From Rhodospirillales bacterium (GTDB lineage: Bacteria; Pseudomonadota; Alphaproteobacteria; Reyranellales; Reyranellaceae), in contig CP064988.1 of NCBI GenBank assembly GCA_016699855.1, positions 2,942,501 to 3,006,500 of the forward strand: a stretch of 64,000 bases of DNA. Direction: 5' to 3'. Below the pieces are notes generated by a model that had not been told where the DNA came from, searched no databases, and saw only the letters and a list, made by a program, of their open reading frames with translations. Of this stretch, positions 33,166 through 48,100 are shown one piece after another. How positions within the stretch are numbered: the stretch's first letter is position 1; the number at the start of each line of letters is the position of its first letter. A program made the translations under genes and the position numbers.

Positions 33166-36100
33166 TCCTCTACACGCAGGGCGTCATCGAGACCTACGAC
33201 GCGCAGTTGTCCTACGATCCCGAGGGCGTGCGCGAGGTCCAGACCGAGTTCACGTCCGACGATCCCCTGTCGCTCTTCCATGTGCGCATCGAGAGCGAGA
33301 GCGAGCGCATCCGCCTCGACCTCGATAGCGGTATCCGCCACGGCACCGAGGGCGCCGACCTCATCATCGGCGCCACGGCGCGGGCGGCCAGCGGCGACGA
33401 CCGGGGCGATTCCGGCGACGACGTCATCGTCGGCGAGGGCGGCCTCGACACCATGTACGGCGGCGGCGACACCGCCGGTGGCGGCGCCACCTACGCCTAT
33501 GTCGACCCCACCGGCACCTCGCAGACGTTCTATGGCGGCCGCTCCGGCGGCGACACCTTCGTCCTCAAGGCCGAGGCCGGCGCCGGCTCCGCCCCGCTGT
33601 ACGGGGGCGACGGCGACGACGCGGTCATGTTCGAGGGCACGGTCGGCGTCACGTACGTGCTGGACACCGCCACGCAGCGGACGACGCTCTACGATCCCGG
33701 CGCCAAGCCCACGGGGATGAGCGACGCCGACTACGCGCGCCTGCGCGCCAGCTACCCGCGCGTGGTGGAGAACCATTGGGGTATCGAGGCGGTCAGCGGC
33801 TGCGAGGGCAACGACACCTTCTCGACTACCGCGCGGACCGACGGCGCCGTGACCATGGCCGGCAACGGCGGCGAGGACCGCCTGATCGGCGGGATCGGCG
33901 ACGACCGGATGGACGGCGGCGAGGGCTCGGACTGGATCTACGGCGGAATCGGGAACGACATGATCGACGGCGGCTCCGGCCGCGACATGCTGTTCGGCGG
34001 CGACGGCGACGATTTCCTGACGGCGGAGACGGCCGATCCCACGATCGAGGTGTTCACGCCGGGAACGAGTGTCTTGAACGGCCTCAAGGTCAGTTCCGAG
34101 GCCGCGCCCATCATCATCGACGGCGGCAGGGGTCGCGACACGCTGAGGCTGGTAGGCGTCGAGAACGTCGAGGTCGAGCTGGACGAGATCGGCATCGAGA
34201 CGCTGATCTCCGGCAACGGCGACGACACCCTGACGCAGACCGGCGAGACCAACGTCTTCATCGGCGGCGGCTGGGGCGATGACACCATCACCGCCTCTGA
34301 CGGCCACGACTCGCTGGAGGGCGGCGAGGACAAAGACCGCATCTCCGGCGGCGCGGGCGACGATGCCATCGCCATGGACGCCGCCGACCTGGGCCTCGTC
34401 GAGGACACCGACACCGTCGCGCGGCAGTTCCTGAACGGCGACACGCTCACGGACGGGTATTACGGCTCGCTGCGCAGCATCTACACGACCGAGGGCGGCG
34501 AAGCCTACTATCTCGACGCCGACGGCGTCGCCGTCCACGGCGTCCTGACCACCATCGCCGAGGGGGGCGGGTTCCAGTCGATCGACCCCGACGTGTCCGT
34601 GACGCTGGTCAGCGAGACCGAGTATCAAGTCCGCATCCGCGGCGTGTCCGCGGTCCGGGGCGGGGTGGGTTTCGACCGGTTGGCAGTGCAGGGTGAACGC
34701 GGCGTGTCGTTCGACGTCGGCGCGGGCGAGTTCGAGATGGCGACCGGTGGCGCGGGGAACGACCATCTCTTCACGCACAAGCGTGACTCCGTCCTGGTCT
34801 ACGGCGAGGGCGGCGACGACACGCTGCAGGGCGGACGCGGCAACGATCTTCTGAACGGCGGCGTCGGCGACGACACGCTCAAGGGCGGGATCGGCAACGA
34901 CACGCTCAACGGCGCGGACGGCCTGGATATCGTCTCCCTCGCCGACAAGACCGCGACGCTCGTCGTCGCGCTGGCTCCGCAGATCTCCGGCACCACCGTG
35001 TACAACGTCGTGGGTCTGGACGACACGGTCACCGGCACGGTGTGGACCGTCGACGATTTCCGGACGACGGTCGACCTGGGATCGGGCGAGGCCGAGGTCC
35101 TGATCGACGTCGAGGGATTGGTCGGCGGGACGGGGAACGACACGTTCTACGGCACGTCCGGGGGCGACATCCTCGAAGGCGGCGCCGGGGCCGACGTCCT
35201 CTACGGCGGGTTCTGGCGGCCCGCGACGCTGCAGGATTCGGATGGCGATGATGTCGAGGGCAAGGTCTTCGGCGGCGGCGACGATGTCTTCGTCGGCGAT
35301 TCCTCGAGCTCCGACACGTTCTACGGGGGCGACGACACCGCCTTCGGCGGCCTGACGTTCTACGGCGGCGAGGACACCGCCGACTACCACAAGCTCACCG
35401 CGGGAGTGACGGCCAATCTTACGAGCGGGACCGCGTCCCACGGCCTGTTCACGTCGGACAAGCTCTATGGCATCGAGCATCTGATCGGCGGGACCGGCAA
35501 CGACGCTCTGACCGGCAGTGCCCGGGACAACTCCCTTTCCGGCGGCGCCGGGAACGACGTCGTTTCAGGCGGCGATGGCGACGACGAGCTGGAGGGTGGC
35601 GCCGGCAACGATTCGCTCGAGGGCGGCTCCGGGAACGACACCGCGATCTACGCCGGCGCGCTGGGCGCCATCGTGGCCACACTGGGTTCGGGGTCGGTCA
35701 CCGAGACGATCGAGGCCGAGGAGCGCCGCGCCAACGACACCGTCGACGGCAAAGGCACGTGGACGGCGGGCGCCGGCGCCACGGTGTGGACCGACGCGAT
35801 CTCGTCGATCGAGGACCTCATCGCGGGGGATTACAACGACACGGTCACCGGCTCGACGGCCGCCAACGGCGTCGAGGCCGGCGCCGGTGACGACACCGTC
35901 TACGGCGCGGCGGCCGCCGACACCCTGGGCGGCGGCTCCGAGAACGACGCCCTCTACGGCGGCGACAACGGAAGCGATTCGACGGTCTCCGTCAGCGGCG
36001 GCTACGATACGCTGTTCGGCGGCGACATCCTCTACGGCGATTCCGGCGTCGACACGCTTTACGGCGACGCGGGGCGCGACACGGTGTTCGGCGGATCCGG

Positions 36101-39100
36101 CAACGACGTGCTCTATGGCGGCGCCAACGGCTCGGACGCGACGTTCGCCGACGGAACGCTCTACGAGACGCTGTACGGCGGCGACAGCCTGTACGGCGAT
36201 TCCGGTGACGACACCCTGGTGGGCGGCGCCGACAACGACGCCCACGGCGACACGCTCGACGGCGGCGCGGGCTCCGACACCGTGTCCTACGCCGGCACGA
36301 CGATCGCCCGCGTCATCCATCTCGACAACCTCGTGGTCGACGACGTCGAGCTCTCCTACGGCACCGTCGCCGACGGCTCGGGGGTCGACACCATCGTGTC
36401 GGTCGAGAACGCGATCGGGACGTCGGCGGCGGACACGATCTACGGCACCGACGGCCAGAACGTGCTGGCGGGAGGCGAGGGGAACGACCTCCTCTACGGC
36501 GGTCTGGGCGCCGACGGCCTCAAGGGCGGCGCCGGGAACGACGTCTACTATTTCAGGGCGGCGGAGGGCACGACCTACGCCGGCGACGGGCGCGACGTGG
36601 TGCTCGACGCCGTCACGATCCGGCGCGAGATCGATCTGCGGGAGGTGGGCGGCACGCCGACGCTCTCGCTGCCGGAGGCGTTCGAGTTCACGGTCGACTG
36701 GACCAACGACGTTCCGGATACGACCGGGCCGCAGCCCGGCACCGACACCCTCCTGCTGGGGATGTCGGAGGACGACCACGACCGGCTCGTGTTCCGCATC
36801 GACGGCGGCGACATGCTGGTCGGGATCAGGCCCGACGGGGACACCGCCACCCGCATCGAGGACCTGGCCGACGTCGTGCGTCTGCGGGATTTCGTGAACG
36901 AGCGGAACCGCGTCGAGCGGATCGCCTTCACCGACTCCGGCGGCACATACTGGGGCTGGTCGACGCCCGACGACGGCGCTACCTGGATCCTGACGCGCTC
37001 GGCCGCCGAGGAGGGGCTGGACCCGGTCACGCTCGGCGCCACCGACGACGGCTACACGTTCCACCATGGCGACGGATCCGTCGTGATCCGCGACGAGCAC
37101 CGCTACACGACCGCCGTCGAGCGTCCGATCGAGGTGCGGGTCAACTACACGCACGCCGACCCCGACCATCTCGCGACCGCCACCCGCTACGAGATCGACC
37201 ATTTCGTCGTCGACAGCGGAGATGCCGGCGCGCCGGGCGCCGTGACGCGCTACGTCGAGACCCTGGCGGCCGACGGTGGCGACGACACTCTGACGCTCAC
37301 GGGCATCGCGTTCGAGGACGCGATCTTCCGCCTCGATGGCGCCGATCTCGTGATCGCCGTCAAGGACGGCGACCGGCCGTTCGACGTCCTGACCGACCGC
37401 GTCACGATCCGCGACTGGTTGGCCGCGTCGAACCGGATCGAGGGTTTCCTGTTCGCCGACGGCGCCAAGGACGCGCAGGACGTCCTCGACACCATCGACC
37501 TCGCCGGCGACGACGCGATCGACGCCGCGCGCGGCGGCGCGGACTTCCTGCCGGAGACGCTTGACACCGGCGCGGGCGATGATTCCGTGGTGCTCGACGT
37601 CGTCGAGGAGGATGGCGGGATCGCCCACACGCTGACCGGCGGCATCGGGAACGACACCCTCAACGCTGGCGCCGGCAACGACGTCTACGTCTACCGCCGG
37701 GGTGACGGCCGCGACCAGGTCCACTACCAGGCGTTCGAGATGGACGACACCATCGTCCGCCAGCTCGTCGAGACGCGCACCGCCAGCCACAGCTACTCGA
37801 TGTCCGGCACCGGCGCGCGCACGGACGAGTACATCGCGGATTTCTTCGAGCTCTCGACCTCGCCGGAGCCGCTGGAGACCGATGGCGGCACGAACGACAT
37901 CCTGCGCCTGACCGGCGGCATCGCGCTGTCCGACCTGGTGTTCCGCCGCGACGGCAACGACCTCGTCGTCGGCGTGCGGCAGGCCGACTACGTCAGATGG
38001 CAGGAGCTCGATGACCGGATCGTCGTGCGCGACCATTTCCAGGCGGGCGGGAACAACCGGATCGAGTGGCTCGAGCTTGACGGCGGCCACCTCGTCGACC
38101 TCGGCGCGCTGACCGACGTGGTCGCCGGGCCGGGATCGGAGAACTTCCTCGACCAGACGCTGTCGGGCACCGACAGCACGACGCTCTCCAACGGCTCCGA
38201 CTGGTTCGAGGCCGGCGAGGGCCACGACGTGCTCTACGGCGGCACCGGAACGGTGACCGTGGCCACCGGCGACGACTATTTCGTGGGGGGCGCAGGCAAC
38301 GACACGATGTACGGCGGCGACGGCGACGACCGCTACTACGCCGGCGCCGGCACCGACGAGGACACCGTCGTCGACTCCGCCGGCTCCGCCGACATGCTCG
38401 TGGTCGGCGTGCTTCCCGAGATCGTCGCCATGACCGTCTCCGGCGGCAACGGCGTCGTCGAGTTCGTATCGGGCGACCACGTCACGATCCTCGGGCAGGA
38501 CACCTCGGGCACGCGCGTCGAGAACCTGCACGAGTCGAGCGCGGGGCGGACGGCCACATGGAACACGGTCGGCACCGGCGGCGGCGACTGGATCGTGGGC
38601 GTGGCGACCGTGAGCGCGGGCGCCGGTGGCGACGTCGTGATCGGCAGCGCGGCGGCCGACACGGTCGATGGCGGCGGCGACAGCGACTACATCATGGGAG
38701 GAAGCGGCAGCGACACGCTCGACGGCGGCTCGGGCGAGGACACGCTCTCCTACGCCTACGCTACGGCCAACGTCGTCCTCGACGGCAGCAACGGCGCGAC
38801 GCCGACCACCGTCAGCCTGGGAGGCTCGGACGTCGACGTCATCGCGAACTTCGAGAATTTCGCGGTCGGGGCGGGGAACGACACGGTGTGGGCGACCCAC
38901 GGGCGCAACATCGTCTGGGGCGGCGCCGGCAACGACGCGATCTACGCCTACGACGGCGAGGACACGCTCTACGGCGGCGCCGGCGACGACACGCTGGAGG
39001 GGGGCTACTACGGCGGCTCGACGCTAAACGGCGACGTGCTCTACGGCGGCGCCGGCGTGGACTACCTCGACTACGTCGGCAGCACCGTCTCGCTGACCAT

Positions 39101-42100
39101 CGACCTCGCCGAGGGCGGCGCCTACGACGACACCTACTACGACATCGAGGCGATCCGAAGCGGATCCGGGAACGACACACTCGGCGGCGACGCCGCCGAC
39201 AACTTCCTGCGCGGGGGCGCCGGCGACGATGTCTACATGCTGCGCGCCGAAGGCGGCGACGACACCATCGAAGAGTATGACGGCTCCGCCGACGCCATCA
39301 GGGTGCTGGACATCTCCGAGATCGCCGACATCCGCAAGGGTCCCGGCACGTCGTGGCAGAGCCTGATCGCGACGCTGCAGGACGGCACGCGGCTGGAGGC
39401 GCTCTACCAGTGGGGAGCGTCGAACTACCGTATCGAGCTCGTCCAAGCCGGCACGATCGAGGAGGCATCGGCGACCTGGCACGTCGCGAGCGGATACGAT
39501 GGAACCACGCTCGCCGAGGTCATCGTCGGCGACCTCTACTACTACGACCACGTCGACTGGAACTACGGTCAAGGCGGCGACGACCTCATGTTCGGCGGCG
39601 ACCTCGACGATCATCTATTCGGAGGGACGGGCAACGATCGGCTCGCTGGCGGCGAACACGACGACGTGCTGACAGGCGAAGACGGCGACGACCTCCTGGT
39701 GGGTGGCGCCGACAACGACACGCTCTACGGCGGAGCCGGCAACGACACCGCCTCCTACGTCTACGTCACGGCCAATCTCGCCATCGATCTCGCCGACACC
39801 TCCTACGTTACGATCGCGGCCGGCCTCGACGTCGACCGGCTGTTCGGCATGGAGAACGCCACGGGCGGGTCCGGCGACGACACGTTGATCGGCACGTCGT
39901 CCGCCAACGTGCTCTCCGGCGGCCGGGGCGACGACACGCTGCGCGGCGGCGGCGGGGAGGACACGTTCTACGGCGGATACGGCGAGGACACGCTTTCGTG
40001 GTCCGACGACACGGCCGGCTACGAGTTCTGGCTGCGCGGCGACGCGGCCACGACCGCCTACGGTGATTCCGGGTACGTGCCGGCGGAGACGGCCGATGGC
40101 GGGCATTTCGGGACGGTCGGCGACCGGCACTACTGGGGAATCGAGGGATTCCAGGGCGGAGCGGGCGACGACGTCTTCCGGATGGGCCAGGCGGCGAACG
40201 TCGTCGAGGGCGGCGCCGGGCAGGACACCGTCGACTACGACGGATTGTCGACGGGCAGCTTGGTTTCAGGGGCCGGCGTCACGCTCGCCCTCGGCGGCGG
40301 CATGGGCCGCGGCGGCTGGGCCAGCGGCGACCGTGTCAGCGGCGTCGAGGTGCTGATCGGGTCCGCGCTCGACGACGCCTTCGCCGGGGAGGATGACGCC
40401 GTCACGATCGGCACGCTCGGCACCGGATCCGATCTGGCCGTCCACGTCTACGAAACGCGCACCGGCGCCGACGGCGTGGACACCTACTGGCGCCACGAGG
40501 GCGGCGACGAGACCTTCTTCGGCGGCGCCGGGAACGACGGACTCGACGGCCGGCTCGGCGACGACACCCTGTACGGCGGCGGCGAAAGCGATTCCCTTTT
40601 CGGTGGATACGGCCACGACACCGCGTACGGTGGCGATGGCAACGACACGTTGGCCGGCGGCGTGGGCGACGACGTGATGTATGGCGGAGCCGGACACGAC
40701 GTGTTCCGCATCGGTCTGTACGCGACGGGCGCGCCGCCGTGCGACGACACGATCTACGGCGGGAGCGGCAACGACACCGTCGCCATGGCCGACCTCGCCG
40801 AGATCGCCTTGATCGAGCGCGGCGCCGGCAACGACCTCATCTTCCGTCTGGCCGATGGCGGCACGGTCGTCGCGGTCGGCGGGGCGGGGTCGGGCGACGG
40901 GCGGATCGCGATGCTGGTCGACGACGCCAGCGGCCGCGAGATCGAACTGCCGACCACGTGGTCCGACGCGGGCGACACGCTGGACGACGCGCTCTTCGGG
41001 AACACGACCGCCTCGACGCTGACCGGCGCCGACGGGGCCGACCTGCTTTTCGGAGGTGGCGGCAACGACACGCTCTACGGCGGCCGGGGCGACGACACCC
41101 TGGTCGGCGGGGTGGGCAACGACACCTACTACGGCGGCGACGAAGACACCGTCACCATCGGGGCCACCACGACGACGCCCGGCGGCAACGACTACGTGTC
41201 GTTCGCGGGCGACGACGGCGTCGTTCTGACCGGCACCGTCATCTCCGACACCGTCGACAGCTGGAGCGCCACGATCTCGGGTCAGGGCGGGGACGTGTTC
41301 GCGGGCATCGAGGGATTCATCGGCTCATCGGCCGACGACACCATGACGGGCCGTGACGACGACTTCGAACGCTGGTTCGACACACTTCTCGGCGCCTACG
41401 GCGACGACACGCTGTCGGGAAGGGCGGGCGACGATTCCCTCTCGGGCGGCGAAGGCGAGGACCTGCTCTACGGCGGCCTGGGCGCCGACACGATGTCCGG
41501 CGGCGGCGGCGACGACACGTTCATCGCCGACGCCGGCGCCGACGTCATGTTCGGCGGCGACGGCTTCGACTGGGTAGACTACGCCGGGTCGGCCACCGGG
41601 GTGGTGGCGCGGCTGAACATCGGCGCGGGCCTCGACGACGACACGGTCGCCGACACGACGCACCATTCCGCCGGCGACAGCTACGCCGGGATCGAGGGAC
41701 TTCGCGGAGGGGTGGAGACGGACCGCCTCTACGGCGACGCGGCGGTCAACACGCTGGACGGCCGGGCGGGCGACGATCTGCTGGACGGCGGACTGGGCGA
41801 CGACGTCCTGATCGGCGGCGAGCCCACCGGCACGCTGACGCACGGCGGCCGCGACACGCTGATCGGCGGCTTCGGCCGCGATACCCTATACGGCGGCGAC
41901 AACGACGACCTGTACGAATACGCGCTCGGCGACGGCGACGACACGATCTTCGAGGACGCCACGCTGGGCGGGACCTCGGACGTGCTCTCGCTCGATTCGA
42001 TGGCCAACGTCCGTCGCATCCGTCGCGGCGACGATCCGACGAACACCATCGCCAACGACGACCGGGCGTTGTTCGTGGAGTACGCCGACGGGGCCGTCAT

Positions 42101-45100
42101 CTCGATCCTCGACGAGTTCGTGGACGGGCGCGACGTGGTCGAGGCGATCCGCGACCGTAGCACCGGCCGCACCTACCTGGTGCTCGGCGCGGGCTCCGGC
42201 ACCGACACGATCGGCGACGCAGAGGACGAGATCCTGGTGGCCGGCGCCTCCGGCTCCTCCAACACCCTCTACGGCGGCCTCGGCGGCGACGTGCTGTTCG
42301 GGGACGCCGCCGCGGACTCGCTCTACGGGGGCGCCGGCGACGACACGCTGTTCGGCGGCGCCGCCAACGACCGGCTGGACGGCGGCACCGGCATCGACCG
42401 CGTGACCTACGCGGCCGCCGGCGCGGGCGTCGTCGTCGACCTCTCCGCCGGCACCGCCTCGGTGAACGGCACGGGAGAGGTCGACCAGCTGGTCTCGATC
42501 GAGGGCGTCGTGGCCACGGCCTACGCAGACACGGTCTACGGCGGCTCGAACAACGACATCCTGTCCGGCGGCGCCGGCGTCGACCGGCTCGAGGGCGGCG
42601 GCGGCGACGACACCATCGAGGGCGGCGCGGCCAACGACACGCTTTACGGCGGGTCCGGCAACGATCTGCTTTCCTACGAGCGGTCCCGGATCGGCGTGTT
42701 CGTGGATCTCGCGACGAGCTCCGTCTCGGGCGGCCACGCGGCCGGCGACGTCGTCTCCGGCTTCGAGCACGTCATCGGCACGCGCGAGGCCGACACGATC
42801 TACGGCGGCTCGGCGGCCAACTCGTTGTTCGGTGGTGGCGGCCGCGACACCATCGCGGGGGGCAACAACTCCGACACCGTCGGCGGCGGCTCCGGCGCCG
42901 ATACCCTCTACGGCGGCGACGACGTGGGCGACATCCTGTCCTACGCCGGGGCGGTGGAGGGCGTCACCATCGACCTGTCCTCCTCGATCGCCACGGGCGG
43001 GGACGCCGAGGGCGACGTGATCTCCGGCTTCGAGGGCGTGGTCGGCGGAGGCGGCGACGACACGCTGTCGGGGACGGCGTACGCCGACCTGATCGGCGGC
43101 GGCGCGGGCGGAAACGACACGCTGCAGGGCGGTCTCGGCAACGACACGTACCAGTTCGACCGCGGCGGCGGCCACGACACGGTGCGCGACGAATACGGGA
43201 CCACGACCACCGCCGCCGGCACGGACAGGCTCGCGTTCGGATCGGGAGTGGCCGTGGCGGACGTGTTCGCGCGCATCGGCGCGGCGTCCGGCAGCGACGA
43301 CCTACAGCTCGGGCTGCGGGAGACGGACTCGACGCTGAAACCGTTCGATTCGCTGGCCGACCGTATCGACCTCGTGGACTGGTTCGACACGGCGCGCCGC
43401 GTCGAGAGTTTCACGTTCACCGACGGGACGACACTCGACCTCGCGGGCATCGGCGCCCACATCGGCACCGACGAGGCCGACACGGTCGGCTGGACGCTGA
43501 CCGCCGTCGACATCAACGTCTGGGCGGGCGACGACACGGTCACGACGGGGAGCGCCGACGACATCGTCGAGGGCGGGGCGGACGGCGACACGCTGGACGG
43601 CGGCGGCGGCTTCGACATGCTGTCCTACCTGCGCGACACCGCCGGCGTGGCGGTGACGCTGGGCGCGACGGCTTCGGGCGGCGACGCGCAGGGCGACGTC
43701 GCGGTGAACTTCGAGGGGCTGATCGGCGGCTCGGCGGCCGACACGCTGGCCGGCGATACGTTCGCCAATGTGATCGAGGGCGCCGGCGGGAACGACGTCC
43801 TATCGGGCGGAGGCGGCGTCGACACGCTTTCGTACGGCCACGCGGGAGCCGCCGTGACCGCGGCGGTGTTCGGATCCGGCACCGGCACGGTCTCGACCGG
43901 CGGCGCCGGCACTGACATCGTCACCGGCTTCCTCCATCTCGTGGGTGGCGGCCACGGCGATTCGCTGTCCGGCTCCGCCGACGTCAACACCATCTGGGGC
44001 GGCCTCGGCGACGACGTCCTCAAGGGGGCGGACGGCTCGACACTCTACGGCGACATCCTCTACGGCGGCTCGGGAACCGACTACGTCTCGTTCGAGGACC
44101 GGTCGGGCGGCGACACGTTCAGCCTGGGTGGCACGACCCTCGGCGGCGACACGATAACCTCGATCGAGGGCGTGCGCGGAACGACCGGTGGAGACACGAT
44201 CTTCGGCACGTCCGGCGCCGACGGCCTCGACGGGTGGTCCGGTGTGGACCAGCTCTACGGCGGCATCGGCGCGGACGAGTACCGTTGGCAGCGCGGCAAC
44301 GGGAACGACACCATCTGGGACAACACGGCCGGCGGCACGGACGCCTCGGTCGACACGCTGCGGTTCATGGGCGTGGACACGTCCGGCGCGGCCGCCGCGA
44401 TCACGCTCGACGACCTGTCCGTCAGCCTGTCCGGCGCCGACCTGGACATCGTCGTGGGTGGAACCGGCGGCGCCCACGCGCTGGTCAAGAACTGGACCTC
44501 GACCGACCGGAAGGTCGAACGCATCGTCACGTCGGACGGCGTCATCCTGGACATCTCCGGCGTCTCGACCTTCGCCACCGGCACGTCCGGCGCCGACACG
44601 ATGACCGGCGGCGGATCGGTGGATTGGCTCGCCGGCGGCGACGCGGCCGACACCATCGCGGGACTGGGCGGCGCCGACATCGTGCAGGCGGGCGCCGGCG
44701 ACGACACGGTCTCGGGCGGGGCCGGTGCCGACATCCTGGCGGGCGGAGCCGGCAACGACGTCTACGCCTTCAACCTCGGCGACGGCCAGGACACCATCGT
44801 GGTGTCCGGCGGCGGCAACGACACGCTGCGGTTCGGTCCGGACATCGCCTTCGACCAGCTGTGGCTGGAGCGTTCCGGCGACGACCTCGTCATCTCCGTC
44901 ATCGGCACCACCGACAGCGTGCGCCAGACCGGCTGGGGGCTGGCGTCCTCGCCGCCACGTCTGCACGCGATCCACGCCGGCGGATACGGGCTGGATACGA
45001 CGGGCATGCTCGCCCTCGTCGCGGCCATGGCGGAACTGGAGCCTCCCGCGCCGGGCGAGACCACGCTGCCGCCGGGCACGCGCGCCTCGCTCTACGGCGA

Positions 45101-48100
45101 CGACATCGGCGACTGGACCGGCGTCGCCGGCGACACGATGTTCGGCACGTCCGGCGCGGACACCATCACCGTCGGCGGCGGCGACGATCCCGTGGTCGAC
45201 GCCATCGGCGGCGCCGACGTGGTCACGGGCGACGGCCGCGTCAACACCCTTCTCGGCGGCGGCGGCGACGACACCCTCGACGGCGCGGGCGGCATCGACG
45301 CGCTGTTCGGCGGCGCGGGCGACGACACCCTCAAGGGCGCCAACGCCGGCGACCGGCTGGCCGGCGGCGCCGGCCGCGACGTCGCGGACTACCGCTCGTT
45401 GTCGAGCGCGATCTCGCTCGACCTGGTGACGGGGGCGTTCTCGATTGGCGGCTCGGCGGCGGACGACCAGCTGTTCGATATCGAGGGTCTCATCGGCGGC
45501 ACGGGCAACGACGTCCTCTATGGCGGCGTGGCCAACGACTACTTCCGGGGCGGCGCGGGAGCGGATCTCTTCTACGGCGGCGCGGGCGGCCAGGACACGC
45601 TATCCTACGAGGGTTCGTCCAGCGGCGTGTACGTCACGATCAGCGGCGGCGGATACCTCGGATACGGAGGCGACGCCGCCGGCGACGCGGCGTTCAACGT
45701 GGATGCCGTCGTCGGTAGTTCGCATGCCGACACGATCTACGGCACATCGAGCGCCGACACGCTCGTGGGGGGCGCAGGCAACGACACCCTGATGGCCGTC
45801 GGCGGCGACGACGCCTACAGCTTCGACACCGGCTGGGGCAACGACCTGGTCACCGGCGACACCGCCGGGACGGACACGCTGCGGTTCGGCGCGGGCATCG
45901 CGGCCGGCGACTTCCAGTTCGCCGCCTCCGGGTCCGACGCCACGCTGACCGGCGCGCCGACCACCGACGTCATCCGCCTCGCGGGCTGGTCGACCTCGGG
46001 CAACCGCGTGGAGACGGCCGCCTTCGTCGACGGATCGACGCTGTCCCTGGCCGGCATGACGGCCGGCGCCACCGGCACGTCCTCGGGCGAAAGCGTCGTG
46101 GGCGGCGCCGGGAACGACTGGGTGGCCGGTCTCTCCGGCGACGACAGCCTCTACGGCGGCGCCGCCGACGACATCCTCACCGGCGGCGCCGGCGCCGACA
46201 CGCTCTACGGCGGCGCCGGGAACGACCAGCTCGCCGGCGGCGCCGGCAACGACGTCTACGTCTTCGGCCGGGGCGGCGGCAGCGACCGGATCGAGGCGGT
46301 CGACGTCGACACGTCGGGCGTCGTGGACGTCGTGGATTTCGGGAGGGAGATCCAGGCCGACCAGCTTTGGCTGGAGCGTTCCGGCGACGACCTCGTCATC
46401 TCCGTCCTCGGGACCACCGACAGCGTCGTCGTCAGCGGATGGTTCGCCACCCCCGTCGCCGGCATGGCCCGCAAGCTGGACGAGATCCGCGCGCTCGGTT
46501 TCCGCCTCGCGGCCGCCGACGCCGACCTTCTGGTCGCCGCCATGGCCGGCATGGAGGTCACCCGGGCCGACCTCGCGCGCCTGTCGCCGGCGCAGCGCTA
46601 CCAGAGTCGACCAGGCGCTGGCGCGCAACGGCGCCAGCGGCGGCTGGGCGGCGCGCTGGACGACCCTCTCCTCCAACGGCCCAGACGACTACTCCTCGCG
46701 ACCACGTCCGCGGCGACCTTCACCGGCGGCTCCGGGGTCGATGTCGTGAGCTACGAAAGCCTCGACGCCGCCGTCGCCATCGACATGGACACGACGACGG
46801 CGACCATCGCGGGCGCCGGCGGCGTCACGCACGTGTTCTCCTCGATCGAAGGCGTCGTCGGAGGCGACCACGCCGACACCCTGCGCGGCGACGCCAACGA
46901 GAACTGGCTGTTCGGCGGATACGGGAACGACACCCTCCAGGGCCGCGCCGGCGCCGACCACCTGTTCGGCGGCGCCGGCCGCGACATCGCCTCGTACGCG
47001 GGCTCGAGCTCCGTCACCGTCTACCTCTCCACAGGCACCAACAGCGGCGGCGAGGCCGCGGGCGACGTCCTGTTCGATTTCGAGGGCGTCATCGGCGGCG
47101 GCTCCGCGGACACCTTCTACGGTGGCGCGACCGACGACCTTTTCATCGGCGGCGCGGGCATCGATTCGTACTATGGAGGCGACGGCGTCGACACGGTGTC
47201 GTACGACGGCTCCAGCGCCGTCACGATCGACAGCTCCGGCAACGGCAGCGGCGGCGACGCCGCGAGCGAGTACGTCGACAGCTCGATCGAGGCCGTCGCG
47301 GGATCCGAGAACGCCGACGTTCTGCACAACGCCAGCCGTATCTCATACCTCTATGGTGGCGCCGGCAACGACACGCTGACCAGCTCGACGACCAGCACGC
47401 TCGACGGCGGGGCGGGCGTCGACACGATGTACGGCGGCGGCTCCGCCGACGCCTTCCGGCTTGGACACGGCGACGGAGTCGACACGATCCACGACACGGC
47501 GGGTTCCGACGACCGGCTCATGCTCAAGCGCGGAACGGAGCTCTCGGACCTGCGCCGGGCCACGATCGGCGGCGACGTCTGGTACGGTCTGCGGGATCCC
47601 GACGACCTCGAGGCGGCCTTCGCCGACCTGCCCACGCGCGTCCGGGTCGCCGCCGGCGCGATCGAACGGATCGCGTCGTCGGACGGCTTCTCCTTCGCGG
47701 TCGGCGACCTCGCCCTGGCCGAGGGCAGTCTCGGCGCCGACACCATGGAGGGAGGCGACGGAAACGACTGGATCACCACCGACGACGGCGACGACTACGC
47801 CACCGGCGATGGCGACAACGACGTCGTCGTGGGCGGCGCCGGCCGCGACCAGCTCTATGGCGGCGCCGGCGACGACGTGCTCGACGGTGGCGCGGGCAAC
47901 GACACGCTGGACGGCGGCGCCGGCAACGACGTCTATCGCTGGGCCGGCGGCGGTGGCACGGACAGCGTGGTCGACGGCGGCGGCAACGACACGCTATGGC
48001 TCGGCGACGGACTGGATGAGACCAACCTCTGGTTCCAGGTCGTCGGCCACGATCTGCGCATCCACCAGATGGGCGTCGAGGGCACGTCGCTGACCATCCG

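Noticed and set aside
34000..48000. Many long frames on both strands across the RTX gene
   Set aside because: They are Arg/Ala/Ser-rich shadows of the repetitive RTX coding sequence.
33400..48000. Tandem DNA repeats across 15 kb
   Set aside because: Explained by the Gly/Asp-rich peptide repeats of the RTX protein, not by a separate DNA element.
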